64,000 nt of DNA from Desulfonatronovibrio hydrogenovorans DSM 9292 (GCF_000686525.1 NZ_JMKT01000015.1:1-64000); one strand, 5' to 3'. Positions 8,555-18,367 are shown, counted from the first letter of the stretch. The notes: generated by a model from the sequence alone, not told the origin. Program-made: numbers and translations.

Positions 8555-9592
8555 ATGCCACCAGAGATCATGAATCAACAGTTCTGGCCCCAAATCAGTT
8601 CGAGCTTTCAGACTTCGGTCATGCAGACTTCCGGGTATTATCTGCTGTTAATAGTCTTGCTGGTTGTTTTGGCCCTGATTCTCTTTTATCTGTACAAGCG
8701 AAAAGTTGATCAGAAAAAACAGGACGCTGCTCCCAAGTACTTTGAAGTCGCCGCCAGAGAAGAAATATCAGAAATCCTGGAAACAGCCCTGGGACAGAAC
8801 AGCCGTTTTGATTTGCGCCTGTCTTCCGGAGGCAGGGAGCTGCTTTGCCTATTTCGTGAGTATGCCAAAGACTCGATCCTTCTTGAACCTCCAGATCAGA
8901 TCAAGTCCATAAAAAGATGGTCAGGCAGGCAGGTCCAGGTCTATTTCCGGATCAGCCTTGGGCGGGGAAAATTTTCTTTCTACAAGTTTAAATCCAGGGT
9001 CATGGAAGCTCTAGTCAAAGATGATGTCCGTTTAATCCGGCTGGCTGTCCCGGAACTGCTTGAGATGGAACAGAAAAGGCAACACCTTCGCCTGGAACTG
9101 CCAGGGAGTTATATCCGTTTGCTGGAAATTCGACCAGTTTCCCATGACCGCAACGGAGAATATCATACCTCAATTCAGAGGCACGGTCAGCCCATTTGGA
9201 CTTATGAGCAGGGTTCAAGAACGGATGTGGTGCTGAAGGACATTTCCGGTGGTGGAGCAAGACTTGATCTTTCTCCTCAACCCATCAGGGGCCAGAATGA
9301 TTTTTTCAAGGACAATCCGGTCCTGCTTTTGTCGATGATTTTCTATCAGCATCCGGGTGTCAGCGATAAGTTGAAAGAGTTCCATTTGATAGGCAGGGTC
9401 AGGAAGCATTATCCTGATACCCATGGTAACTATATCGCTGCTATTCAGTTCATTCGGCAGGCATCCTTTGACCAGGAGGAAAAGGTTATTACAGGCTGGG
9501 AAAAAGTAGAGCCCAATGATGGGGTGGAAGATCTGGCAAGCTGGGTAGTGAGAACTTATCTTAAGATTTACCGTGAAAAGGGGCTGGTCTGA
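8555..9592 (+). CDS. Membrane-anchored PilZ domain protein (YcgR-like, c-di-GMP receptor)
   Basis: A 345-residue protein with one N-terminal transmembrane helix (YLLLIVLLVVLALILFYLY), a YcgR-N-like domain and a C-terminal PilZ domain. The two c-di-GMP binding motifs are present: RxxxR in KRQHLRLEL and D/NxSxxG in LKDISGGGARLD. PilZ proteins respond to c-di-GMP and control motility or surface behaviour. A diguanylate cyclase lies 3.5 kb downstream in the same gene run. An internal ATG at 8570 is another possible start. Confidence 0.85.
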   Translation: MPPEIMNQQFWPQISSSFQTSVMQTSGYYLLLIVLLVVLALILFYLYKRKVDQKKQDAAPKYFEVAAREEISEILETALGQNSRFDLRLSSGGRELLCLFREYAKDSILLEPPDQIKSIKRWSGRQVQVYFRISLGRGKFSFYKFKSRVMEALVKDDVRLIRLAVPELLEMEQKRQHLRLELPGSYIRLLEIRPVSHDRNGEYHTSIQRHGQPIWTYEQGSRTDVVLKDISGGGARLDLSPQPIRGQNDFFKDNPVLLLSMIFYQHPGVSDKLKEFHLIGRVRKHYPDTHGNYIAAIQFIRQASFDQEEKVITGWEKVEPNDGVEDLASWVVRTYLKIYREKGLV

Positions 9593-9635
9593 TAGACTGG
9601 CTCATCCAAAGGTTTTGAACAAGGAGGAATAAATT

Positions 9636-10466
9636 TTGGAAGAGGGATCGGAAAGCAGGGTCTGGTCGGTATTGCGAAGGATTTTTGGCTCCCGCTGTGA
9701 TTTGCCTCTGGAAGAGATAATTATGGAGGCCAGAGACGATGGAGAACTCAAGAATGAAGAAGTCCTGATGCTTCTGAACGTCCTTCGACTGAGCCAGAAA
9801 AAAGCCCTGGAGATCATGGTTCCCAGAACAGATCTGGTCTGCTGCGAGGTTAACGATTCCATGAGTGATGTTGCCAGGACCATAATAGAGAGCGGCCACT
9901 CCAGGATCCCGATATACCGTGCAAACAGGGACCATATGGTTGGCCTGGTCCATGCCAAGGATCTGCTGAAATACTTCCTGGCAGAAAAAGAGGTTTCCCT
10001 GACCTCCATCATGCGTTCTCCTTACTTTATTCCTGAAACCAAAAACATCAGGGAAGTCCTTCTTGATTTTCAGAGTCGAAAGATCCATATGGCCATTGTT
10101 CTGGATGAGTATGGAGGGACTTCTGGAGTTGTGACCCTGGAGGACGTACTGGAGGAAATTGTCGGCGAGATCGAGGATGAATACGATCCTCCCAAACCCC
10201 AGGAGATCCAGGTTCGTCAGGATGGTTCGTTTTATGTTTCCGGCAGAACATCGCTGGATGAACTAAAGGATGAACTGGGGATTGTGATTCATTCCGATCA
10301 GGTGGAAACCATTGGCGGGTATGTCTGTCATGTTGCTGGCAAGGTCCCTCAAAAGGAAGAGGAGTTTTCCGACGGTGTTTTCAGGTACAGGGTCAACGAG
10401 GCTGATGCCAAGCATATTCAGTGGCTTACAATAACTTCCATGGCAGGCAAATCAGACCAGGTATGA
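9636..10466 (+). CDS. CorC/HlyC-type CBS-domain protein
   Basis: A 276-residue soluble protein with two CBS domains (around IMVPRTDLV...[22 protein letters not shown] and [22 protein letters not shown]) and a C-terminal CorC_HlyC transporter-associated domain ([17 protein letters not shown]). It lacks the DUF21 membrane domain, as in E. coli CorC, which accompanies Lnt. Roles in magnesium or cobalt efflux have been proposed for the family. The TTG start at 9636 is supported by AAGGAGG (9621-9627). Its last codon overlaps the start of lnt, so translation is probably coupled. Confidence 0.88.
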   Translation: MEEGSESRVWSVLRRIFGSRCDLPLEEIIMEARDDGELKNEEVLMLLNVLRLSQKKALEIMVPRTDLVCCEVNDSMSDVARTIIESGHSRIPIYRANRDHMVGLVHAKDLLKYFLAEKEVSLTSIMRSPYFIPETKNIREVLLDFQSRKIHMAIVLDEYGGTSGVVTLEDVLEEIVGEIEDEYDPPKPQEIQVRQDGSFYVSGRTSLDELKDELGIVIHSDQVETIGGYVCHVAGKVPQKEEEFSDGVFRYRVNEADAKHIQWLTITSMAGKSDQV

Positions 10467-11980
10467 TGACAGGGCATTCTTTTGTTTTTTGGCTTGGTCT
10501 GTGTGTTTTGGGCCTATACTTTGGCTTTGCCAACCCTATTTATCACTTTCCGCCATTTTTTTTCCTTTTTTTGCTGGGACTTAACCGGATTGCGCTGGAT
10601 TCGGATTCGGCCGGGCAGGTTTTTGTTCGCTCCTGGCTGGCAACCGGTCTGGCCTTTTCTGTTTGTCTATACTGGATAGTGGTTCCGGTTCACCAGTTTG
10701 GCGGTTTCCCTCTGGTCCTGGCTCTTTTCTGCCCCGTCCTTCTTGGCTTCTGTATTGCTTTGTTCAGCTCGGCCTACGCCTTGTTCGTGTCAACTGTTAA
10801 AAAAAGCAGTTCCTGGCTGTTGTTGGGTGTTTTTTCTGGCTGTGCCTGGTCTGGGCTTGAGTTCATAAGGGAGTATGCCCTGACTGGCTTTCCTTGGTTT
10901 CTAGCGGCTCAGTCTTTTGCTGTATGGCCTGAGTCCATACAGGCCGTAAGTATTATTGGAAGCTACGGGCTGGGGATGATTCTGGCTGCCTGCGGGATGT
11001 GGTTCAGCCTGGGTAAAGTAAAGAGTTCATTACTTGGAGCAGGTGTTCTGGCTGTTGTGCTGGGTTATGGATATTTAATTCCAGGCAAAGTTCTGGAAAC
11101 TGGCCAGGCACGTTTTTTAGCAGTCCAGGGCAATATTGATCAGACCCTTAAGTGGGAAGAAAAAATTCAGCGGATGACTATTGATAAATATTTTAACCTT
11201 ACCTTGGACGGATCTTCAAGGTACAGTCCGGACCTGGTGATCTGGCCTGAGACAGCTTTACCCTTTTATTTTCAGGAAGCCACGGAACTCAGTCATATGG
11301 TCAGGAATTTTGCCCAGGAAAATCAGCTGAATATATTGACTGGTTCTCCTGCCTACAGGATGGATCCGGACGGGGTGGGGTACAGCCTGTACAACCGGGC
11401 ATTCTGGATAGATGCTGACGGCTTTGTGCATGATTATTACGACAAAGAGCATCTGGTTCCATTTGGTGAGTATGTTCCTCTCGGCCGGTTCATTCCTTTT
11501 TTGGACAGCTTAGTGGAAGGTGAGCTTGATTTTTCCCCGGGCACTCAGAAAACTCCTCTGACCAGGGACGACCTTGCATTGGGGGTGCTCATCTGCTATG
11601 AAATAATATTTCCCAACCTAGCTAGGCAAAGGGTGGCAAAGGGATCAAACATACTCATCAACCTTTCAAACGATGCCTGGTTTGGAAGCACATCAGCCCC
11701 TGAGCAGCATCTGCACCTTGGGGTGCTCCGCGCTGTTGAGCAGGGCAGGTATGTGATCAGGGCCACAAATACCGGGATATCAGCCTTTATTGATCCTGGC
11801 GGCAGGGTTTACAAAAGAACCGGTTTGTTTGAGGATGCGTATATATCTGCCCAAGCCGGTCTAGTAGATTCCAAAACATTATACCACCGGTTATACTGGT
11901 TTATAAACATCCTGCTGCTCATGGGAGTCTTTGTTTCACTGTTCATTCATTATCATAATGTGAGATCAAGCCAAAAATGA
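10463..11980 (+). CDS. lnt: Apolipoprotein N-acyltransferase
   Basis: A 505-residue Lnt, the inner-membrane enzyme that adds the third acyl chain to lipoproteins. About six hydrophobic segments come first, followed by a periplasmic nitrilase-like domain. The catalytic triad is visible as Glu in VIWPETALPF, Lys in KEHLVPFGEYVP and Cys in LGVLICYEIIFP. A final membrane helix (YWFINILLLMGVFVSLFI) closes the protein. The start ATG (10463, or 10466) overlaps the corC stop, and its own stop overlaps the prfB start, so three genes are tightly coupled. The lipoproteins of this window (7754, nrfA) would be substrates. Confidence 0.95.
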   Translation: MMTGHSFVFWLGLCVLGLYFGFANPIYHFPPFFFLFLLGLNRIALDSDSAGQVFVRSWLATGLAFSVCLYWIVVPVHQFGGFPLVLALFCPVLLGFCIALFSSAYALFVSTVKKSSSWLLLGVFSGCAWSGLEFIREYALTGFPWFLAAQSFAVWPESIQAVSIIGSYGLGMILAACGMWFSLGKVKSSLLGAGVLAVVLGYGYLIPGKVLETGQARFLAVQGNIDQTLKWEEKIQRMTIDKYFNLTLDGSSRYSPDLVIWPETALPFYFQEATELSHMVRNFAQENQLNILTGSPAYRMDPDGVGYSLYNRAFWIDADGFVHDYYDKEHLVPFGEYVPLGRFIPFLDSLVEGELDFSPGTQKTPLTRDDLALGVLICYEIIFPNLARQRVAKGSNILINLSNDAWFGSTSAPEQHLHLGVLRAVEQGRYVIRATNTGISAFIDPGGRVYKRTGLFEDAYISAQAGLVDSKTLYHRLYWFINILLLMGVFVSLFIHYHNVRSSQK

Positions 11981-13081
11981 TTCAACTTTCAGATCTTAAA
12001 AATCAGTCCGCCAAAATCCTGGAACGCTTCAACGCCCTTTGGGGGCGTCTTTGACCTGGAAAGCCAGAAAACCAGGCTTCAGGAAATTGAGCACGAGCTT
12101 TCAAGACCTGGAGCCTGGGATAATCCGGATAACCTGACCCCTGTTCTGAAAGAAAAAAGCATTCTTGAAGAAGAAGTAGCCAAGATCTCTGAGCTCCAAA
12201 AACTTCATGATGATCTGCTGGAGTGGCTCAGCTTTGCTGAAGACGATCAGGGTCAGGATGTGCTGGATGCGCTTACAGATAATGTCCGGGTGTTCGGCAA
12301 AAAGCTTGAGCAGCTTGAACTGGAAGCCTTTATGGGCGGGAAGGATGACAAAAATCCGGCAATTATTGAAATTCATCCCGGAGCAGGAGGGACTGAAGCC
12401 CAGGACTGGGCCGAGATGCTGCTGCGCATGTATCTCAGGTGGGCTGAAAACAGCGGCTACAAGACTGAGTACCTTGACTACATTCAGGGTGATGAGGCCG
12501 GGGTGAAAAGCGTAACCATCCAGATTACTGGAGACTATGCCTATGGTCGGCTCAAGGGAGAGAGGGGGATTCACAGGCTGATCAGGATTTCCCCTTTTGA
12601 TGCCTCAGGCAGGAGACATACTTCTTTTGCTTCGGTGGATGTTTACCCCCAGGTCTCTGATGACATTAACATTGAGATCAACGAGGAAGATATGCGGGTG
12701 GATGTATTCAAGGCCAGTGGTCCTGGAGGGCAGCATGTAAATAAGACCAGCTCGGCCATCAGAATCACCCATATCCCCACCGGCATCGTTGTTCAGTGTC
12801 AGAGTGAAAGATCCCAGAGAAGGAACCGGGAATCAGCCCTGAAGATACTCAAGGCCAAACTTTATGACCGGGAAGTGGAAAAAATTGAAGAGGAAAGACA
12901 GGAGAAGTATGCTGCCAAGGATGCCATATCCTGGGGCAGTCAGATTAGGACTTACACTCTCCAGCCGTACCGCCTGGTCAAAGACCATAGAACCGGCAAT
13001 GAAACCGGCAATGTGGAATCTGTGTTGGACGGTAATATTAATCAACTGATCCACGATTATCTTTTGTACAATCATGGCTGA
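11977..13081 (+). CDS. prfB: Peptide chain release factor 2, with programmed +1 frameshift
   Basis: A 367-residue RF2, which terminates at UGA and UAA. The first 25 codons (ATG 11977, ending NALWGRL) run into UGA at 12052-12054. Reading resumes at GAC (12053) in the +1 frame as DLESQKTRLQEIEHEL and continues to the stop at 13081. The codon-recognition motif SPF (RISPFDASGRRHTSF) and the catalytic GGQ (SGPGGQHVNKTSS) are intact. The junction is the known autoregulatory frameshift of prfB. A caller that ignores it would report only a fragment starting near 12260. The start overlaps the lnt stop and the end overlaps the next gene. RF2 abundance also matters here because the genome decodes UGA as selenocysteine. 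Confidence 0.97.
12040..12055 (+). promoter_or_regulatory. prfB programmed frameshift signal
   Basis: TGGGGG (12040-12045) acts as an internal Shine-Dalgarno sequence and is followed by CGT, then CTT TGA C (12049-12055). Spacing is the same as in E. coli prfB. Ribosomes pausing at UGA when RF2 is low slip +1 on CUU. Confidence 0.93.
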
Positions 13082-13925
13082 AAAACCAATCAACGATCTG
13101 ATCAAGTTTCAAAGGATTATCAAGGAGCTTGAGGACCTGGAGCAGGCTCTGGGTCACAAAGTCGACTCCTTTTCCGTGGAATCAGCAGAAAAGTCTCTGG
13201 CCTTGGTCAGGATTTTCAAAGGCCTGACCCAGGAGGAGTGGCTTGGCATCATGGAACAGTCCTCCATCAATCCGTCCTGGATGTGCCTTTCATTAAATGG
13301 TAAGAAATTCACCACCCTGCACCATATGCTAAAGACCATTGAGGAGCTTTCCCTGGCCAGGGACAGGGATCCTCTGACCGGTCTGAACAATCGGGGTTTT
13401 TTTCAGCGGGTTCTTGAACGAGAGATGCAGAAGTCGTTCAAGTACAAGATGCCCCTTACCCTGGCCATCATGGATGTTGATGATTTCAAGCTGATCAATG
13501 ATACTTATGGCCATGTCTGTGGCGATGAAGTCTTAAAAAGTCTTTCTGGCATCCTTTCCAGGGAGGTCCGAGGCGGAGATTACGCAGCCAGAATTGGCGG
13601 TGAAGAATTCGCTCTTATTCTACCCGGAACCGGCAAGATCAAATCCAAACCTCTGCTGGAAAGGATACTCAAATCCATTCGGCAGAGCATGGTCTGCTGC
13701 AGTGTAGGCAATGAGCAGATAGCTTACACTGTTTCTATCGGCTCAGCCACTTACCGGGGAAAAACCCGTCTCCAGTTGGAAGACTTTTTATCTCAGGCTG
13801 ACAAGGAACTCTATAAGGTCAAGTCTGACGGTAAAAACGCATTGAGAATAGTATCTGCATTGGAAGTCCTGGACGATAAATCAATGGTCAGGGGTGATGA
13901 AAAGGAATTCTTACTTAAAGGATGA
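13074..13925 (+). CDS. Diguanylate cyclase (GGDEF domain protein)
   Basis: A 283-residue soluble protein with an N-terminal helical sensor-like region of about 95 residues, then a GGDEF domain starting at DRDPLTGLNNRGFF. The active-site loop reads RIGGEEFALILPG (GGEEF), and the inhibitory I-site RxxD is present as RGGD five residues before it, so the enzyme should make c-di-GMP and be product-inhibited. The N-terminal region was not recognised. It overlaps prfB by 8 bases and the following MinD-like gene by 4, forming one transcription unit. The nearby PilZ protein is a plausible receptor. Confidence 0.92.
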   Translation: MAEKPINDLIKFQRIIKELEDLEQALGHKVDSFSVESAEKSLALVRIFKGLTQEEWLGIMEQSSINPSWMCLSLNGKKFTTLHHMLKTIEELSLARDRDPLTGLNNRGFFQRVLEREMQKSFKYKMPLTLAIMDVDDFKLINDTYGHVCGDEVLKSLSGILSREVRGGDYAARIGGEEFALILPGTGKIKSKPLLERILKSIRQSMVCCSVGNEQIAYTVSIGSATYRGKTRLQLEDFLSQADKELYKVKSDGKNALRIVSALEVLDDKSMVRGDEKEFLLKG

Positions 13926-14752
13926 TTATGCAACGGCAGAATAGAACTTTTAGTTTGTCCATCTTAAGCGGCAAGGGAGGGGTTGGAAAGACCAATATCG
14001 CCCTGAACCTTGCATATGCCCTTTATCAGGCTGGCCAGAATACCCTTCTGGTGGACTGTGATCTGGGACTGGCCAACCTTGATGTCATGCTGGGCATAGC
14101 TCCGGAAGGAAGCCTGCACGATATTTTGAATCACAACGCCAAAGTGGAAGACATTTTGTTTAATCTCGGCAAAAATGGGCTTGACCTTATCCCTGCTGCC
14201 TCCGGGGTAACTGATATCCTCGACCTTGATGAAGATCAGCAGGATAATGTTGTTCAGAGGTTGACCAAGGTCATGAGCAAATACAACTTCTTGCTCCTGG
14301 ATCTTGGGGCAGGCATTAACCAGACAGTCCAGTCTTTTGCCGCCATGACTCATCATCAGGTTGTGGTCATTACACCCGAGCCCACATCTCTTACAGATGG
14401 TTACGCCCTTATAAAAGTGCTTTACACCCAGAAAAAAGCTAAAAATTTTCATATACTGGTTAATATGGTTCATTCAGAGCAGGAGGGACGACTTGGTTTT
14501 GAACGGATCCGGGCTGCCTGTGAAAAGTTTCTGGAACTCGAGGTCGATTTTTTGGGATTTGTCCGCCAGGACGATGTTGTGCCTGAGTCCGTTCGAATGC
14601 AAAAACCTTTTTTTCAGACTGCAGCCAACTCTAACCCGGCCAGGGATGTCCTGAATATTGCTCATCGTCTCATAAGGATTCGCAACGATTCCCTTGAACG
14701 GATCGTCTCCACACCTGCCTTGCGGCTTGAAGACTTGGACGGCATTGACTGA
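13922..14752 (+). CDS. MinD/ParA-family ATPase (FlhG/YlxH-like)
   Basis: A 276-residue deviant-Walker P-loop ATPase. SGKGGVGKTN is the P-loop with the signature lysine, DCDLGLANLDVMLG follows, and LLLDLGAG is the Walker B-like strand. This sequence resembles FlhG/FleN more than MinD, and such proteins set flagellar number and position. It lacks an obvious C-terminal amphipathic MinD helix. No flagellar genes adjoin it, so assignment to flagella versus another polar structure is uncertain. The start overlaps the cyclase stop; ATG at 13928 with AAAGGA upstream is an alternative. Confidence 0.8.
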   Translation: MIMQRQNRTFSLSILSGKGGVGKTNIALNLAYALYQAGQNTLLVDCDLGLANLDVMLGIAPEGSLHDILNHNAKVEDILFNLGKNGLDLIPAASGVTDILDLDEDQQDNVVQRLTKVMSKYNFLLLDLGAGINQTVQSFAAMTHHQVVVITPEPTSLTDGYALIKVLYTQKKAKNFHILVNMVHSEQEGRLGFERIRAACEKFLELEVDFLGFVRQDDVVPESVRMQKPFFQTAANSNPARDVLNIAHRLIRIRNDSLERIVSTPALRLEDLDGID

Positions 14753-14892
14753 TCCGGCTTTTTTTCGGGTTTCCTGATTGCTTGTTACAGGAATCACACA
14801 TAAGAAATTGCTTGATTTTGTTTTTAATTTAAGGATATAGAACTTATTATATTTTTTGCACTTTAAGGGCTTTGGAAAAAAGGAGAAAGATT

Positions 14893-15168
14893 ATGAACAA
14901 AAGCGAACTTATTAAAAGCCTGGCTGAAGAGCGAAACATCTCCATAGAAGAAGCTACAGAAGTGGTGTCAATCTTTTTTGACTCCATGAAAGAGGCCCTG
15001 AAAAACGGGGATAGGGTCGAAATAAGAGGATTCGGCAGCTTTAAGATCAAGGAATATAAAGGATATCAGGGAAGGAATCCCAAAACAGGCGAAACCGTTG
15101 AGGTTACTCCGAAAAAGCTGCCTTTTTTCAGGGCAGGAAAAGAACTCAAGGATTATCTGAACAGCTAA
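14893..15168 (+). CDS. hup: HU-family DNA-binding protein
   Basis: A 91-residue histone-like protein that bends and compacts DNA as a dimer. The start ATG 14893 follows AGGAG (14881-14885); an in-frame start at 14872 is ignored because it precedes the ribosome site. The diagnostic features are MNKSELIKSLAEE, the RGFGSFKIKEY strand, and the beta-arm segment GRNPKTGETVEV with the intercalating proline. HU and IHF beta are hard to separate here; the PKTGE arm favours HU. It stands alone in an AT-rich context. Confidence 0.9.
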   Translation: MNKSELIKSLAEERNISIEEATEVVSIFFDSMKEALKNGDRVEIRGFGSFKIKEYKGYQGRNPKTGETVEVTPKKLPFFRAGKELKDYLNS

Positions 15169-15518
15169 AACTGGTCGTTTACTTAGCCGGATAGTCTGGA
15201 TTCGACAGTTTGGGCCTTGAGCTTGATTAGATAGGATCAGCTGGAAAAGTATTGCCGGGAATTTTCTTAATGCCCCAAAGAATCTTTTCAAGAAAGTTGC
15301 CTCTTTCAGGCGAATGTCCCTGATAAAATTGATCTGTCTTGGAGCATTACTGTAATTTTACTTCTTTGGCCTTGGTGTGTAACATCTTATATGCTGACGG
15401 GCAGAACCTGTAAAAGTTTCCCTTGGGAAACTTTTTTGGTTTGCAGCCCAGGTCAAAACCGGGCTTTGAACATTGCAGCCAGGCCAGACTGGTCTGACTG
15501 AATAAGCAAGGGGAAATA
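15169..15518. other. Non-coding stretch between hup and dapF
   Basis: No gene was recognised in these 350 bases. The one clear structure is the hairpin at 15412-15435. A ribosome site AAGGGG lies just before dapF. Confidence 0.5.
15412..15437. terminator. Terminator-like hairpin upstream of dapF
   Basis: AAAAGTTTCC (15412-15421) pairs with GGAAACTTTT (15426-15435) around a CTTG loop, followed by two more Ts. The A-T flanks on both sides would allow termination in either direction. It could terminate readthrough from hup or attenuate dapF. Confidence 0.5.
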
Positions 15519-16358
15519 ATGACAAACAACTCTTCAAATAAAGTTACATTTTACAAGATGCAGGGTAGTGGAAACGATTTTATCCTGTTTGACAACACCA
15601 GCCTCAGACTGGCCAGGGAAGACATGCCTTTCTGGGCGTCCAAGCTATGCCCCAGGGGCTTTGCCGTGGGAGCTGACGGGATGATTTTTCTTGATAAAAC
15701 AGCTAAGGAAGGGCTGGACTACGTCTGGCACTTTTATAATTCAGACGGCTCCCGGGCAGAAATGTGCGGAAACGGTTCAAGATGTGCTTCGCTACTGGCC
15801 AACATTATTGGACTTGCAGGGAAGGACCAGGTTTTTGGGACGGATGCAGGCCCCATAACAGCCCGGATCCTGGATCAGGGTCTGGTCAAGGTTCAACTCA
15901 CCCCGGCCATTAACCTGCGCCTGAATATTCCCCTGACCCTGGAAGGAGGGCAGGAAATAAATGTTCACCATGTCAATACCGGGGTTCCCCATGCTGTGGT
16001 TGTCTGTGAAAACGTGGATCAGGTCGATGTGGCTAAGGTTGGCCGGGCGATAAGGTTTCATAAAGAGTTTTCCCCATCAGGGACCAATGTTAATTTTATT
16101 GAGAAAAAAGGGGATGATTCAATTATTCTTAGAACCTATGAACGCGGGGTAGAGGATGAGACTTTTGCCTGTGGAACTGGAGCTGCAGCATCAGTGGTAG
16201 TTGGCTCAGCCCTGAAAATCCTCAAGGCCCCGGTAGAAGTGACAACCTCCGGGGGGGAATTTCTGGCCATTGACATTTCTGAGGATCAGGTCTTTCTTAC
16301 TGGAAAGGCCACCCTGGTCTTTAAGGGCGAATTTTCACCGGAGACTTTTGGTCTTTAG
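15519..16358 (+). CDS. dapF: Diaminopimelate epimerase
   Basis: A 279-residue enzyme converting LL- to meso-diaminopimelate for lysine and peptidoglycan synthesis. Both catalytic cysteines are in their motifs: AEMCGNGSRCAS and TFACGTGAAAS. The N-terminal MQGSGNDFILFDN is typical. It precedes dapA by 71 bases, so two steps of the lysine pathway are adjacent. Confidence 0.97.
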   Translation: MTNNSSNKVTFYKMQGSGNDFILFDNTSLRLAREDMPFWASKLCPRGFAVGADGMIFLDKTAKEGLDYVWHFYNSDGSRAEMCGNGSRCASLLANIIGLAGKDQVFGTDAGPITARILDQGLVKVQLTPAINLRLNIPLTLEGGQEINVHHVNTGVPHAVVVCENVDQVDVAKVGRAIRFHKEFSPSGTNVNFIEKKGDDSIILRTYERGVEDETFACGTGAAASVVVGSALKILKAPVEVTTSGGEFLAIDISEDQVFLTGKATLVFKGEFSPETFGL

Positions 16359-16429
16359 CTGCTAGGCCATGGCAGGATCTTTAGTTTTCTGATTTTATCA
16401 ATTTTTATATTTCCTAGGAGGATCAGATA

Positions 16430-17308
16430 ATGCAATTTCAAGGCGCATATACAGCTTTGGTAACTCCATTCAAGAACAATCAGATTGATGAAGAGGCCTA
16501 CCGGGCCCTTATAGAATGGCAGCTGGAGCAAGGCATAAACGGAGTCGTGCCTTGTGGGACCACCGGCGAATCAGCCACCTTGAGCCATCAGGAACATAAA
16601 AAGGTCATAAGCATCTGCGTGGATCAGGTAAAGGGCAGGGTCCCGGTAATAGCCGGTGCTGGATCCAACTCCACGACCGAGGCAATTGATCTTACCGGAT
16701 ACGCCAAGGATGCTGGAGCTGATGCAGCCTTACTTATCACACCATATTACAACAAGCCCACACCTGCAGGGCTGGTTGCCCATTTTAAGGCTATTGCCAA
16801 AGAAGTTTCAATCCCCTTTTTCATCTATAATGTTCCTGGACGAACTTCCCTTAATGTCATGCCCAAGACCGTGGCCAGAATTTTTCGGGAAATCCCTGAA
16901 GCAATCGGGATAAAAGAGGCCACTGGCGACCTTAAGCAGGTTTCCGAAGTGGTGGAAGAATGTGGACCTGACTTTATTGTTTTGTCTGGGGATGATTTTA
17001 CAGTTCTTCCGCTGTTGTCTGTTGGAGGACATGGGGTGATCTCCGTTGTGTCAAACATCGTTCCTAATATGATGCAGACCATGTGTAAGGCTTTTGTGAA
17101 TAGAGATCTGGAGACGGCCCAGAAGCTTCACCATGAAATGTCGCCTTTATGCCGGGCAATGTTCATGGAAACAAACCCCATTCCGGTTAAGACCTCTTTA
17201 GCCATGATGGGCAAGATGGAAAAGGAATTCCGGTTGCCACTGGTTCCCATGGAGCCAGGCAATGAAGAAAGCCTCCATGGCATTCTAAACACAACAGGGT
17301 TGGTTTGA
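16430..17308 (+). CDS. dapA: 4-hydroxy-tetrahydrodipicolinate synthase
   Basis: A 292-residue class I aldolase-fold enzyme that condenses pyruvate and aspartate semialdehyde, the first committed step to lysine and diaminopimelate. The Schiff-base lysine is in IGIKEATGD, the catalytic tyrosine in FIYNVPGRTS, and the GTTGES motif is present. AGGAGG lies just before the start. Length and motifs are normal. Confidence 0.97.
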   Translation: MQFQGAYTALVTPFKNNQIDEEAYRALIEWQLEQGINGVVPCGTTGESATLSHQEHKKVISICVDQVKGRVPVIAGAGSNSTTEAIDLTGYAKDAGADAALLITPYYNKPTPAGLVAHFKAIAKEVSIPFFIYNVPGRTSLNVMPKTVARIFREIPEAIGIKEATGDLKQVSEVVEECGPDFIVLSGDDFTVLPLLSVGGHGVISVVSNIVPNMMQTMCKAFVNRDLETAQKLHHEMSPLCRAMFMETNPIPVKTSLAMMGKMEKEFRLPLVPMEPGNEESLHGILNTTGLV

Positions 17309-17330
17309 TTTAAGTCCAGGTTGGCTGCAA

Positions 17331-18356
17331 GTGAATATTGACTTTGATACAGTCCGCAAAAAAGCAAGGGCTGACCTTAAGGGTTACTGCCGGGTTTGTC
17401 CGGCCTGTGATGGTCGGGCCTGTTCCGGTGAAGTTCCGGGCATGGGAGGTATTGGATCTGGTTCGTCATTCAGGGCAAATATTGAATCCCTGGCAGCACA
17501 TCAGTTTCAGATGAGCGCTGTTCATGCAGTCAAAGAGCCGGATACTTCGTTGAAACTCTGGGGGCGGCATTTGTCCATTCCATTGATGGCAGCGCCCATG
17601 ACCGGCACTACCTATAATATGGGCGGCTCACTTTCCGAAGCAGACTTTGCAGAACGGATAATTGAAGGAGCCTTAGAAGCCGGTTCCCTGGGATTCATCG
17701 GGGATGGTGCTGATCCTTTGATGTATGAAAGCGGGCTTAGGGCCATAAAAAAAAGCAATGGACATGGAGTAGCCATAATCAAGCCCAGATCCCAGAAAGA
17801 AATAATCAGCCGGATCAAAATGGCTGAAGAAGCTGGAGCCCTGGCTGTGGGTGTTGATATCGACGGGGCAGGACTGGTTACAATGGCCTTAAAAGGTCAG
17901 GCTGTCGGGCCGAAAACAGGTGATGAAATCGCCAGCCTGGTGGAAAGTACTGAGCTGCCTTTCATTCTCAAAGGGGTGATGAGCCGGGAGGATGCCTTAA
18001 CTGCTCATGATGCCGGAGTTGCAGCCATTGTTGTGTCCAACCATGGCGGGAGGGTGCTTGATTTTACACCTGGGGCAGCAGATGTCCTTCCAAAAATTTC
18101 TTCAGCTGTGAAGGGAAAGATGCTGGTCTTTGCCGACGGTGGAGTTCGCTGGGGTGCAGACATCCTGAAATATCTGGCCCTGGGGGCTGATGCGGTTTTG
18201 ACTGGCCGACCTTTGATTATTGGGGCCTTCGGAGGAGAAGTTGAGGGAGTCTCAATGATTATAAACCAAATGAAGCAGGAACTTTTTCAGGCAATGCTTC
18301 TGACCGGTACTGCTGATGTCCAAAAAGTCCTGCCCGAAATACTCAGGCCCGGATGA
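17331..18356 (+). CDS. FMN-dependent alpha-hydroxy-acid oxidizing protein
   Basis: A 341-residue TIM-barrel flavoprotein of the lactate/glycolate oxidase family. The FMN and substrate signature SNHGGRVLD holds the catalytic histidine, and FADGGVRWGADILKYLALGA plus GRPLI form the phosphate-binding end. Near the N-terminus is a cysteine cluster, CRVCPACDGRAC, not found in classical lactate oxidases but seen in clostridial-type relatives. GTG 17331 begins 22 bases after dapA. The substrate is unknown; a lactate-like hydroxy acid is reasonable given the lactate permease at 35652. Confidence 0.8.
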   Translation: MNIDFDTVRKKARADLKGYCRVCPACDGRACSGEVPGMGGIGSGSSFRANIESLAAHQFQMSAVHAVKEPDTSLKLWGRHLSIPLMAAPMTGTTYNMGGSLSEADFAERIIEGALEAGSLGFIGDGADPLMYESGLRAIKKSNGHGVAIIKPRSQKEIISRIKMAEEAGALAVGVDIDGAGLVTMALKGQAVGPKTGDEIASLVESTELPFILKGVMSREDALTAHDAGVAAIVVSNHGGRVLDFTPGAADVLPKISSAVKGKMLVFADGGVRWGADILKYLALGADAVLTGRPLIIGAFGGEVEGVSMIINQMKQELFQAMLLTGTADVQKVLPEILRPG

Positions 18357-18367
18357 AGAGTCCTTTT

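Noticed and set aside
12052-12054. prfB as a frameshifted pseudogene
   Set aside because: The internal Shine-Dalgarno, CUU UGA C and spacing are the known programmed frameshift.
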